DNA of 64,000 nucleotides from Ferribacterium limneticum (GTDB taxonomy: Bacteria > Pseudomonadota > Gammaproteobacteria > Burkholderiales > Rhodocyclaceae), in the NCBI RefSeq assembly GCF_020510585.1, contig NZ_CP075190.1, positions 2,726,001 to 2,790,000 on the forward strand, read 5' to 3'. A model generated the notes under the pieces. It saw only the letters and a list, made by a program, of their open reading frames with translations. It had not been told where the DNA came from and made no database searches. Within the stretch, counting starts at the first letter, position 1. The number at the start of each line of letters is the position of its first letter. Position numbers and translations under genes: made by a program. Below, piece by piece: positions 1 through 8,725 of this stretch.

Positions 1-1781
1 AGATACAACACGTAAGAATGCAGTTGCTGGTATTCCTCTAGCTCCGCAACATCGCCCGGTCCTTTGAGTTCAACCACGAGTATTTCCCGATCCTCGGCCG
101 TGCCGAAGAAAACGAAGTCAGGCAACGTACGATCAGCTGGAATGGGAGGAAACGGATTACGCTTTGCAATCAACTCGGCCTCGTCTTTGACGATGTTGGC
201 AAGCGATTTCCGATAGACGAAGCGTTCATACTTCGAATGAAGTATCCAGGGAAAATTTTCGATGAGTTGCTGGAGTTGCGTTTCCTGGCCTTTGAGTATG
301 TGCCCATGGAGCTGCGTTAGGGCAAAAACACGCAAAGAGAACGCCACTGCAAGTGACAAGCTCTCTGGTACCAATTCGTCGCTGAGCCTGTTTACTGACG
401 ACACGAAGGCTGATGGTTCAAATGTTGTGACTTGAGTCCACAGTTCTTTGATTAATTTTCGAGCAGGCTCGTGCACCCATGCCTTCGCAGCGGCCTCGAT
501 GAGGCGAACTTTGGCGTCTTGATCCTTCCCGAGGCGCGGCGTCACATCGCTAATTAAGTCCACCAAATGGCTCTTCTCGGAGGTCCGCAACTTGATGTCT
601 GGGGAGTTGTTCAGAAAACCTTCGATCAGCGCGGTGTCTTCAATTTTTGATATCTCCTTTCTTCGCAGCTCATAGGAACTAATCCATGCAACTACGGACT
701 GAGCCCCCCATGTGTAAAGGGATTCAAGATCTGAGTCTTCCCAATTCACGCTTGTCCGATCAGTGGAGATCGTATCTTGTTGCAACTCGTCAATCCAATC
801 TGCTTCAACAACGGCATACATGTAGCGTGAGAAAATTTCACGTCCTTTGACGCCGAAAAAGAAGGGACGGTCCTGCCCAATCTTACCGTGAGCATAAACA
901 CCAACACCGGCCTCCTCTTGTGACCAACTCGCAGCCTTAACGAAGCCAACCCAGAACTTTACCGATCTATTACCTACCGGCGTGGCAATAACGTGTTCCG
1001 ACATGCCTTGGCTCGGTATCCGAAGCTCCCACTCAGGAAATGCGTCGGTTTCAGTTAGCAAGCCACCATTGACGTGGACATTAAAATCAGATCGAGCCAA
1101 AGTGACAGTAAATCGACGCCCGAGCGATTCACGAAGCTGCACAGTCGAAATTGGCTTCCTTATTGTTAGTGAATTTGCATAAATCAACGTTCCAGCACCT
1201 GATTTTGCAATGGCTCCTTTGAATTTCTCGAGAATCCCCTGCATGGCAGGCTCTTGAGCAGACGTGACATCGCCAATGGGAATATCATCTGCCAAAACTT
1301 TTGGCGTATAAATAGCCGTGGCTGAGGCATCTTGACTTTCAGTCGCCAGCATCGCCGAATAGTCGAATCGGAGCCACATAGCGGCTCCATTGCGAACAGT
1401 CACTACATGGACGATTCGCGCAATTCCGAACGGCGCTAACTTGCCGATTCCCTTTCGCCCCATTGGATATCGAGCCCCTGAAGCGCCTGTGGTGGGCGCA
1501 GGCCTCGCTTTCGGCTGACCGACCACCAAATAATTGGTGACGAGATCTTGCTTACTCATGCCTCGACCATCGTCGTACACGCTGATGCCTTCTGGCGTAC
1601 CTTGGGCGGATACGTCTAGATCAATAAAGACATTGGACGCCATTGCATCCCATGAGTTTGATACTAGCTCTGCCAAAACATTCGTGGGTTTGTTCTGATA
1701 TAGCTTCAGGCCTAGATGTTCGATGACGTTGTGTGCAAACCGGAGAGTCAATGGTTGTGCATCTGAAGCAGGCTGATTCAT
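1..1781 (-). CDS. GHKL (HSP90/MORC-like) ATPase fused to a PD-(D/E)xK nuclease-like domain, partial
   Basis: I translated the complement from an ATG at 1781 to base 1 and found no stop, so about 593 residues are present and the C-terminus is cut by the window edge. Near the N-terminus are the Bergerat-fold signatures: an N-box ELVSNSWDA (about residues 41-49), DDGRGMS (about 71-77) and the glycine-rich lid GRKGIGKLAPF (about 109-119). These are those of HSP90/MORC/sacsin-like ATPases. About 350 residues of unrecognised, mostly helical-looking sequence follow. Then comes a restriction-endonuclease-like core: LPDFVFF, a short turn, then ILVVELKGPGD, i.e. D...ExK, as in Shedu/DUF4263-type nucleases. 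Family knowledge suggests an ATP-gated nuclease, most likely anti-phage; that is inference. The gene reads away from the Tn7-like module. Confidence 0.72.
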   Translation of the reverse strand, partial: MNQPASDAQPLTLRFAHNVIEHLGLKLYQNKPTNVLAELVSNSWDAMASNVFIDLDVSAQGTPEGISVYDDGRGMSKQDLVTNYLVVGQPKARPAPTTGASGARYPMGRKGIGKLAPFGIARIVHVVTVRNGAAMWLRFDYSAMLATESQDASATAIYTPKVLADDIPIGDVTSAQEPAMQGILEKFKGAIAKSGAGTLIYANSLTIRKPISTVQLRESLGRRFTVTLARSDFNVHVNGGLLTETDAFPEWELRIPSQGMSEHVIATPVGNRSVKFWVGFVKAASWSQEEAGVGVYAHGKIGQDRPFFFGVKGREIFSRYMYAVVEADWIDELQQDTISTDRTSVNWEDSDLESLYTWGAQSVVAWISSYELRRKEISKIEDTALIEGFLNNSPDIKLRTSEKSHLVDLISDVTPRLGKDQDAKVRLIEAAAKAWVHEPARKLIKELWTQVTTFEPSAFVSSVNRLSDELVPESLSLAVAFSLRVFALTQLHGHILKGQETQLQQLIENFPWILHSKYERFVYRKSLANIVKDEAELIAKRNPFPPIPADRTLPDFVFFGTAEDREILVVELKGPGDVAELEEYQQLHSYVLY

Positions 1782-1954
1782 GTAGTCTCCCTGAACTCTT
1801 GGCTAATGCAGGCCCTAAGCGCACCTTAGCAAAATATTTTTGGCATATTGCCTTGAACCATATGGAATAACAATGTTTGAGCTTGATATAAGGGCAAAAA
1901 ACAAGCCAAGCCACAGCAAATCAAGGGTAATAAAGTTTGTGGTAACCGAGTCAG

Positions 1955-2614
1955 CTAAACCCTGGCTGACGCCCCGAAGCAATGTGCCGATAGCCTTTGC
2001 ATGCACTCTCCTAATATTGAGTCCTTCGTCAAGCAGCGAACGTATTCATGTGCCATCTGCATGCAGATTTCGTTCTGACGTTTCAGTTGAGCGCTTTCAG
2101 TTTCCCTGAGCACGGCGATCAATGCTGTAAACCCGTCTAGGTCTTCAAACCGAAGGAGCAACTCTCCATCCTTCTTACAGTTCAGTTCACGTGGCCGCCA
2201 AAACACACTTGATTCCGTCACATTAGGGAGTATAAACATCGCCCGCATTGGCCGCGGCAAGCTCTCATAGCACCGCCGAATCTCGCTCATCTCCATCGGA
2301 GCCTTATCCAACAGGCGCCACAACGGCAGCGTCAGCCACTTCGCCGTCCCCGGATAAACCGCTTCTACCCGGTCGACTAGATTCACTCCCCCATCCGGCC
2401 GTAACCCGCTCCGCGGCACCACCTCACCCCGGCGATATTTATTCCAGACGCAGGAGCGCTTAACTTTTTTTTCGGTTTCCGACTCGCTGAATTTCCTCTC
2501 TAGTTCACGCGGTGTCAGTCCACTTTCCAACGAAACCGCACGAAACCACGCCTGGACGCGCATCTTGCGAATCTCGGGATCCTCTTTGTACGGGTATATC
2601 GCGATCGGATTCAT
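1955..2614 (-). CDS. Uncharacterised protein, possible DNA-binding N-terminus
   Basis: 219 residues if started at the ATG at 2614; a TTG at 2629 is also in frame. I do not recognise the family. The N-terminal third is basic and contains a segment reading SCVWNKYRRGEVVPR followed by a YPGTAKWL motif, which has the look of a cryptic Cro/XRE-type helix-turn-helix region. The remainder carries no catalytic motif that I can name. It lies 173 bp upstream of the GHKL-nuclease gene in the same direction and diverges from tnsAB. A 14-bp inverted repeat about 60 bp upstream of its start (2673-2707) could be its operator. It may be a regulator of either flanking unit, or transposon cargo. Confidence 0.55.
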   Translation of the reverse strand: MNPIAIYPYKEDPEIRKMRVQAWFRAVSLESGLTPRELERKFSESETEKKVKRSCVWNKYRRGEVVPRSGLRPDGGVNLVDRVEAVYPGTAKWLTLPLWRLLDKAPMEMSEIRRCYESLPRPMRAMFILPNVTESSVFWRPRELNCKKDGELLLRFEDLDGFTALIAVLRETESAQLKRQNEICMQMAHEYVRCLTKDSILGECMQRLSAHCFGASARV

Positions 2615-2672
2615 CAATTTCCCGCGCAATGGAAAAGTTGCACAAATTCTCTCACCGAAGGGGAATCTTTGC

Positions 2673-2707
2673 CTATAGTCAAATTCCGTTCTAGAACTTG
2701 ACTATGG
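2673..2707. repeat. Inverted repeat, candidate operator
   Basis: Arms 2673-2686 and 2694-2707 are inverted copies matching at 12 of 14 positions, separated by 7 bp. Each arm carries TTGACTAT reading outward, which also resembles a -35 hexamer. It lies in the divergent gap between the 1955-2614 gene and tnsAB. A regulator binding site is the simplest reading. A transposon-end binding site is an alternative. Confidence 0.4.
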
Positions 2708-2866
2708 CTAGAAATTCGAACGTCTTCTGAAAAAATCGTTTTCAGTGACGCCGCAGTGGCGCCACAGGCCGGCTGCGCCGAGGCAGCCAAACGACGAACG
2801 AGGAGAGAGACCGAACCCGAAAATCGCGCAATCCGGATTCCTGTTACAAGGACCCAGAAACGGAAA

Positions 2867-2934
2867 CGGCCCGGAGCTTGTCGAGAGCCCGGGCCGCAGA
2901 TGAAGTGATCTAGTCGCGTAACCAGATGACTTCA
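2867..2934. repeat. Two inverted repeats upstream of tnsAB
   Basis: The 480 bp between the divergent genes holds no convincing ORF but has two strong dyads. One is a perfect 8-bp GC stem (2867-2874 with 2889-2896). The second has 14-bp arms at 2901-2914 and 2921-2934 (12 of 14 paired, 6-bp centre). No run of T follows, so terminator function is unlikely. The position just outside tnsAB is where the end and TnsB sites of a Tn7-like element would lie, but I could not define a terminal TGT/ACA pair. Confidence 0.35.
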
Positions 2935-3094
2935 TTCTAGGCTCGAGAGGCCGTTAGTCAAGCGCCTTTCGCCGTTCCCGCTCCGTCCGAATTTCATCTG
3001 CCCGACGACCACCGGCCGTCGGCACAGGGACCGCTTTTCCCCGATTTTCGCAAAGGTCGATTGATTCGTTCCGGATGTTCGAAAGGAAACGATC

Positions 3095-5746
3095 ATGCTG
3101 GACACATCTCAACTCGATGCCTACTGCGAACGGCACGGCATCACCCCGAAGGCACGCTTGGTCATCGACCTGGTGCGCGCCTCCGAACCCACCCGCCGGG
3201 TGCAGAGCGGCACCCACAACGTGGCTTGCCGATTCTCCAGCCGAAAAATGGGCTCGGTCATCCAGGCGGAGAGCCACAAGAACGAATTGCCGGCAGTCAT
3301 TGGCTGGGAACACGACAAGCAGACCTACGAGTTTTACGACCAACCGCCCAAGGTGAAGCTGCGCTATAGCGGCCGCAACGGGAAGCCTATCAGCCATCTG
3401 GCGACGCCTGACTTCTTCCTGCTTCAGGAAGGTTTTGCCGGCTGGGTCGAATGCAAGACAGAGGAATGGCTGCAAACCCGGGCAGCCGAAGGATCAACCC
3501 TCTACGTCCGGGACGGCACCCAGGGCTGGCGCTGCCCGGCCGGCGAGGAATACGCGGCCTCAGTCGATCTCGGATTCCGGGTTCGGTCTTCGTCGGCCAC
3601 GCACTGGATAACGATCCGCAATCTGGAGTTCCTGGCTGACTACCTGGACGAGCGTTGCCCGATGCCGTCGCCGGAAGCAATACAACGCGTCCGGGATGCA
3701 ATGGTCGGACAGGCCTGGGTCGTGCTGAAGTGTCTGCTGGATGCGCTTCCGGTCGACGACGCCGATGCCATCTACAAGATGATCGCCGATGGCGTTCTCT
3801 ACACCCGACTGGAAAAGGATCTCCTCACCGAACCGGAACGTGCCATCGTTTTCCGCGACAAGGTATCTGCCGATGCTTACGGCCTGCACCTCGCCTCGCA
3901 AACCGAGACGACGCTGCCGTCGCTACGGACCCTGACCATTGCCGCCGGCCAGTCACTGCTGTGGGATGGCCGTGCCTGGCGAATTCTGAACGTCGGCGAC
4001 CAGGACGTGTTCCTTGAGGATGAAGAGCGGGTCATCACCAGCATTGGCCTGAAGATTTTCGAGCAGATGGTCAAGGATGGCGTGATCACCGGTATCCCTG
4101 TCGGCGCCACATTGGAGCGCGACAAAGCCGAGGAAATCGTTCGCCGGGCGAGCCCAGAAGACCTCGAACACGCGATGTATCGATACCGTTGCCTATTCCC
4201 CGAGCGATCCGAGGGCGTGCCGGCCGAGTCGTGCGACCGCGCCCAGCGCAAGTGGCGAGCTCTCTACAAGCGCGGCCAGGAACTGTATGGCTCAGGGTTG
4301 CTCGGTCTGATTCCCAAGATCAGCCAGCGCGGAAATCGCGAGCGTCGCCTCGACGAGGCCGTCATCAAGATCATGGACGATGTGATCGACGAACACTATG
4401 CCGTGGTGGATGGTTGGTCGATCACTGCATGCTCAGGGGAAGTCACCAATCGTTGCAATGAGCACGGATTGCTGCCACCGAGCGAAGTTGCACTCCGCGA
4501 GCAGATCAAACGGCGTCGCCAGCACGACCTGGTCGTCATCCGCGAAGGCGAGAAGGCCGCCTACAGCGATTCCGAGTTCTACTGGCGCATCGATGGGGCA
4601 ACGCCACGCCACGGTGAGCGGCCTTTCGAGATCGGCCATACCGACCATACTGAACTCGATCTCCAGTTCCGGGGCAGCCGCAATGGCAAAAAAATGGGCA
4701 AGGCTTGGCTGTCCGTGCTCATCGACGCCTGGAGCCGTATGATCCTGGCCTGGGTCATCATGTTCGATGCGCCAAGCTACCGCACCTGCATGGCGCTGAT
4801 CCGATCCTGCATCGAACGCCACGGCCGCGTCCCAAAAACCATCGTCGTCGACAAGGGACCCGAGTTCCAGAGCATCTACTTCGAAACGCTGTTGGCGCGG
4901 CTCGAGTGCCACAAGAAAACGCGTCCCGGCAGCAAGCCACGCTTCGGCAGCATCAACGAGCGCTTCTTCGGCATGAACAATGAACAGTTCGTGCATTGCC
5001 TGCGTGGCAATAACGTTGCCCTGCAGAAGCCACGGTCGATGTCGAAGTCGCACGATCCTCGGGAACTGTCGGTCTGGACCTTGCCGGATTTCCGGGAAGC
5101 CTTCGACGGTTATCTCGATCAGGTCTACGGCGAAATGGAACACTCGGCGATCGGCATGTCGCCGAAGGCAGCGATTGCTATCGGCCTTGCTCAGTCAGGC
5201 TTGCGTCGGCACACCCTAATCCCCAACACCCGCGACCTGTTGATCCTGTGCCTGCCATCGACGCCTCAGGGAACCGCCAAGATCGATCCCAGCCGCGGCG
5301 TGAAGATCGGCTACATCTATTACTGGTGCCCTGCGTTCCGCGCCCCGAAACTCGCCCGTACAGACGTTCCCGTCCGCTATAACCCGAACGACAAATCGAT
5401 GGCCATGGTCTGGCTCAAGGACCATTGGGAAACCTGCCAATCGGAGTACGCCGACACCTTCCGCGGTCGCACCGAGAAGGAAATCGAGGTCATCACGCAG
5501 GAGATCACAGCGCAGAACAAACTCACCGGGAAGCGTCGCACGATCAACGCGTCGCTGATCGCCAAATACCTGAGTGAAACGCGCGTCACCGAAAAGCTCC
5601 TACAGCAGCGCCTGCGCGACCAGGAAACCCACTTCACCCCATTGGCCGAGTCAGGCCTCTCTGCCAGCGAACCAACCCGTTCCGACCTAGATGCGCTGGA
5701 AGAATCCATCTGGGGCGACCTTGAAAACCACGTCTTTGGAGATTGA
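3095..5746 (+). CDS. tnsAB: TnsA-TnsB fusion transposase of a Tn7-like element
   Basis: 883 residues joining the two catalytic subunits of heteromeric Tn7-type transposase. Residues 1 to about 200 are a TnsA-like endonuclease: HLATPDFFLL supplies D106 and GWVECKTEEW supplies E119 and K121, the D...ExK core that nicks the 5' ends. The rest is TnsB-like: an HTH region, then an RNase H-fold DDE core. Its first Asp is in HTDHTELDL (about 516), the second in VVDKGPEF (about 585) and the Glu in SINERFF (about 621). A C-terminal Mu-type beta-barrel and a helical tail for contacting TnsC follow. Natural TnsAB fusions are known in some Tn7-like families. The stop is 1 bp before tnsC. The start ATG is preceded by GAAAGGAAACG. 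Confidence 0.9.
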   Translation: MLDTSQLDAYCERHGITPKARLVIDLVRASEPTRRVQSGTHNVACRFSSRKMGSVIQAESHKNELPAVIGWEHDKQTYEFYDQPPKVKLRYSGRNGKPISHLATPDFFLLQEGFAGWVECKTEEWLQTRAAEGSTLYVRDGTQGWRCPAGEEYAASVDLGFRVRSSSATHWITIRNLEFLADYLDERCPMPSPEAIQRVRDAMVGQAWVVLKCLLDALPVDDADAIYKMIADGVLYTRLEKDLLTEPERAIVFRDKVSADAYGLHLASQTETTLPSLRTLTIAAGQSLLWDGRAWRILNVGDQDVFLEDEERVITSIGLKIFEQMVKDGVITGIPVGATLERDKAEEIVRRASPEDLEHAMYRYRCLFPERSEGVPAESCDRAQRKWRALYKRGQELYGSGLLGLIPKISQRGNRERRLDEAVIKIMDDVIDEHYAVVDGWSITACSGEVTNRCNEHGLLPPSEVALREQIKRRRQHDLVVIREGEKAAYSDSEFYWRIDGATPRHGERPFEIGHTDHTELDLQFRGSRNGKKMGKAWLSVLIDAWSRMILAWVIMFDAPSYRTCMALIRSCIERHGRVPKTIVVDKGPEFQSIYFETLLARLECHKKTRPGSKPRFGSINERFFGMNNEQFVHCLRGNNVALQKPRSMSKSHDPRELSVWTLPDFREAFDGYLDQVYGEMEHSAIGMSPKAAIAIGLAQSGLRRHTLIPNTRDLLILCLPSTPQGTAKIDPSRGVKIGYIYYWCPAFRAPKLARTDVPVRYNPNDKSMAMVWLKDHWETCQSEYADTFRGRTEKEIEVITQEITAQNKLTGKRRTINASLIAKYLSETRVTEKLLQQRLRDQETHFTPLAESGLSASEPTRSDLDALEESIWGDLENHVFGD

Positions 5747-5747
5747 C

Positions 5748-6902
5748 ATGAAAAACGTTCATACCCGTCCATTCCCGATCGAACTGCTCAACGCCACCGC
5801 CGAAAAGCGTGTCGAATATTTCCGCAAATGCAGGATCGCCCATCCCAACCTGACACGCAGTTTCGAGCAGGCCATGTCGGCGATCAACAGCGCCTGCGGC
5901 CCGAAGGTCGTGCTCGTCACCGGCCCAACCGGCGCCGGCAAGACTACCTTGGCCCGCATGATCTACAAGGCTCTGGTTCATCAGTATCGCGACCTGATCG
6001 CCCAGGATCCCGGCGCCGTACCGGTCGCCGGCTTCAATGCCATCCCGCCCAACGGGAGTTCGTTCAACTGGAAGGACTTCTACATCCGGCTTCTGGAACG
6101 GCACGGCGACGTTCTCATCAACCGGAAGATGCTCCTGCCACGTCAGCACGATCTCTTCGAAGGGATGTCGGCGCCACTGCCGATCGAGCGCTCGACGACA
6201 GAGGCGCTACGCCGCGCCTCTGAGAAAACGCTGCAGAACCGCAAGACCAAGGTTCTGATCATCGACGAAGGGCACCATATCCTGATGGTCAACGATCCCA
6301 AGCGCCTCGAATTCCAATTCGAGGCACTGAAGTCGCTGACCATTGAATCCAACGTAGTGATCGTTCTGGTCGGCACCTACAAGTTGCTGGCCATTCGCGA
6401 TCAGAGTGGGCAGTTGGTCCGCCGTAGCGAGATCGTTCACTTTCCGCGCTATCGCTTGCAAACCCTCGAGGAGCGCGACGATTTCGCCCATACCCTCGAA
6501 CAACTCGTTCTCCAATTGCCGCTACCAAAGGCACCAGTTATTACCAAAGAAGAGGCTAAATACTATTTTGTTAAATCCGGCGGAAGCATTGGTATTCTCA
6601 AGGATTGGCTGTCGCGCTGCCTGGAACACGCCATCCTTCGTGGCATGGATACTTTCGATATGGCATTTGCCAATAAATTCGCGCTCTCGAACAAGAGCTT
6701 GATCACTATCCTCGACGAAGCGATCGAAGGCGAGATCGCACTTGAGGATGCCAATGTAAATGAAGTCAAGGCGCTGCTGTACCGCGTAGCTTCCCGCACA
6801 AAATCCTTGCCGGCCGAGAAACGAGTGCCGAAACATACAACCAAGGTCGGGGAGCGAAAGCCGGTTCGGGACAAGACGGGGCACGATCATGAAAAAAAGT
6901 GA
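5748..6902 (+). CDS. tnsC: TnsC/TniB-like AAA+ ATPase, transposition regulator
   Basis: 384 residues from the ATG at 5748, with GGAGA seven bases upstream; an in-frame earlier start lies inside tnsAB and is not preferred. Walker A is GPTGAGKT (about residues 60-67). Walker B is VLIIDEGHH (about 170). The sensor region reads VLVGTYKL, as in TnsC, TniB and MuB relatives. In Tn7-like systems this ATPase assembles on target DNA marked by TniQ/TnsD and recruits and activates TnsAB. The gene sits 1 bp after tnsAB, and its last 14 bp overlap the start of tniQ. The three genes are therefore one translationally coupled operon. Confidence 0.88.
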   Translation: MKNVHTRPFPIELLNATAEKRVEYFRKCRIAHPNLTRSFEQAMSAINSACGPKVVLVTGPTGAGKTTLARMIYKALVHQYRDLIAQDPGAVPVAGFNAIPPNGSSFNWKDFYIRLLERHGDVLINRKMLLPRQHDLFEGMSAPLPIERSTTEALRRASEKTLQNRKTKVLIIDEGHHILMVNDPKRLEFQFEALKSLTIESNVVIVLVGTYKLLAIRDQSGQLVRRSEIVHFPRYRLQTLEERDDFAHTLEQLVLQLPLPKAPVITKEEAKYYFVKSGGSIGILKDWLSRCLEHAILRGMDTFDMAFANKFALSNKSLITILDEAIEGEIALEDANVNEVKALLYRVASRTKSLPAEKRVPKHTTKVGERKPVRDKTGHDHEKK

Positions 6903-8289
6903 CTTGAACCACTTCCCAGAATTAAGCGCACCCCTGTCGTACGATGGACTGCCTGCGCGGAGCCGGCTGTATGCCCTGGCGCCAATCGGTTTGAACACCG
7001 CCCGGACGGAAGGACTGCTTTCCTATCTGGTTCGTCTGGCCGGGGCGCACTCAGTCAATCCGCGCCGGCTTATCCGGACGGAGTTCATCGCCGTGCAACC
7101 GGAGATCGCCCACCTGAACCGCCTATCCTTTTTCCGAAACAACGCCAGAACCGTCAACGGCCTAGGGGCATATGCCCGAAAAATCTGCGACGCAACCAGC
7201 GCGCTTACCGGAGTAGCCGATCTTCGCTATTCGACCCTGCTTCCGCTCCAAAACCTGCTGCCAAGCATCTGCGAGGGGCTACTCTCGCGCCACCTCAAGT
7301 GGTGTCCGAGTTGTTTTGCCGGCATGACAAAATCTGGAGACGAGCCCTATCGCCCCTTGATCTGGTCGTTCCTTCATTATCGCTACTGCAGCGTCCACCG
7401 GCAGCTGCTCATGGAGCGTTGTCCTGATTGCGGGAAGTTTCAGGATTTCATTCCCCAGTATCCCAGCGTTAGCCATTGCAGCCACTGTGGAAGCTGGCTC
7501 GGTCACGATACGAACCAGGATCGACCTTCGGCGGACGATTTGTGGGTATCCGCCGCGATCGAGGACATCGTGCTCAACCTCCGAAGCCTGGAGAAAACTG
7601 CGACACTGGACAACTTGCTTCAGACTGCCGGGATAGCAGCCCAGCGGAATACGTCCGGGAAGCGACGAGCGCTCTGCCGAACAATCGGGATAGAGCGTTC
7701 GGCCATCGGACATTGGCTCGCCGGCCATCGACCATCCATACACCGATGGCTTGCCCTCGCATACGCGTTGGATACCCAGCCAAGTTCCCTATTGCTGCAT
7801 CCATATCAAGACATTGAGCCCCCCCTGGAGGGGTTGCGTAAGGCGCCAAACTTCCTTTGCATTCACCGACCCAAAGTAGCAATGTCGGAGATTGAGCGGA
7901 AACAAATAGAGGATGTGCTCCGTGAAATTGCCGACGCCTCGAACGACCATCACAGCCTGTCTAGCATCGCCAAACGCTTTAATTGGGATGCCGCTGGCCT
8001 GAGGCGCCTCGCACCGGAGGCATGCAATGTGATCCGCGACAAGTACGTTCTCCACCGAAAGCTTGCCGGCGAACGGAACCACGCGAATCACCGTGAAACG
8101 CTGCTTCGGATCTTCGACGAACTTGTCCAAAGCGGCGAGTATCCCGGCGGGCAAAGATTAAAGAGAATGCTCACCCAGAAAAGGATGGTGCTGATTCCGC
8201 GATATCTAAAATCGGCATATTCCGAGGCACTACGGGAATGGATGAGAGGCAAAGCGGAGCCGGCCCCGAAAATTCGGACAGTCGGATAG
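6889..8289 (+). CDS. tniQ: TniQ/TnsD-family target-selection protein
   Basis: 466 residues. The N-terminal TniQ domain begins with EGLLSYLVRLA. Zinc-finger pairs follow: CPSC (about 139-142), CPDC (about 177-180) and CSHC (about 197-200), with HRQLLMERCPDCGK typical of the family. The C-terminal half contains several helix-turn-helix-like stretches (for example IAKRFNWDAAGLRRLAPE), as in TnsD proteins that bind a fixed attachment site. It overlaps tnsC by 14 bp. It is the only TniQ protein here and no Cascade, Cas12k or CRISPR repeat is visible, so sequence-specific targeting by this protein is the likelier mode. The target is not visible. Confidence 0.85.
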   Translation: MKKSDLNHFPELSAPLSYDGLPARSRLYALAPIGLNTARTEGLLSYLVRLAGAHSVNPRRLIRTEFIAVQPEIAHLNRLSFFRNNARTVNGLGAYARKICDATSALTGVADLRYSTLLPLQNLLPSICEGLLSRHLKWCPSCFAGMTKSGDEPYRPLIWSFLHYRYCSVHRQLLMERCPDCGKFQDFIPQYPSVSHCSHCGSWLGHDTNQDRPSADDLWVSAAIEDIVLNLRSLEKTATLDNLLQTAGIAAQRNTSGKRRALCRTIGIERSAIGHWLAGHRPSIHRWLALAYALDTQPSSLLLHPYQDIEPPLEGLRKAPNFLCIHRPKVAMSEIERKQIEDVLREIADASNDHHSLSSIAKRFNWDAAGLRRLAPEACNVIRDKYVLHRKLAGERNHANHRETLLRIFDELVQSGEYPGGQRLKRMLTQKRMVLIPRYLKSAYSEALREWMRGKAEPAPKIRTVG

Positions 8290-8486
8290 GTGATAGCCAG
8301 GGTCAACCGATGGCCGCATAGCGACCGAGAAGAGGAGCAAGAAAATGACAAGAAGGAAGAGGCGGAACCACTCGGCTATCAACCGACCTTCCCCCATTGT
8401 TGCATAACCATCTTGACCGTAAATGCTGCCAATTCATGGTCGTTCTCAACCAAAGAACGCAAGGCTAGCCCCTTTGCAACAAGGAA

Positions 8487-8714
8487 TCATCTGTCAAGTT
8501 CTGCGAGCTTCCTCCCATCCTCAATCAACTCTCGAAGCCGATCCCATTCAATAAGAACACCCGATATTTCAGTATTGAAGGCGACCTCAAAGACCCCAGC
8601 CTCTGAGAACCCCGCGTCGAGAATTGCCTTTTCACCCACCAGTAATTCGAACACCGCGTATTCCCGATTGATATCCGTTGTCTTTCTCCAGCGATAGCTC
8701 TTGGGCATCAACAT
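8487..8714 (-). CDS. Probable immunity protein for the adjacent toxin fragment
   Basis: 75 residues from the ATG at 8714, which is preceded by an excellent GAGGAG site formed within the 11-bp gap after the toxin gene. The protein is small and acidic, with no signal peptide or membrane segment. I do not recognise the family. The assignment rests on context: polymorphic toxin C-termini are typically followed, in the same direction and at this spacing, by a small acidic immunity gene. The 200 bp between this gene and tniQ carry no gene. Confidence 0.5.
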   Translation of the reverse strand: MLMPKSYRWRKTTDINREYAVFELLVGEKAILDAGFSEAGVFEVAFNTEISGVLIEWDRLRELIEDGRKLAELDR

Positions 8715-8725
8715 ACTTGCACTCC

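Noticed and set aside
3095-8289. CRISPR-associated transposon
   Set aside because: Tn7-like genes are present, but no Cas genes, no repeat arrays and no crRNA-like repeats are seen anywhere in the window.
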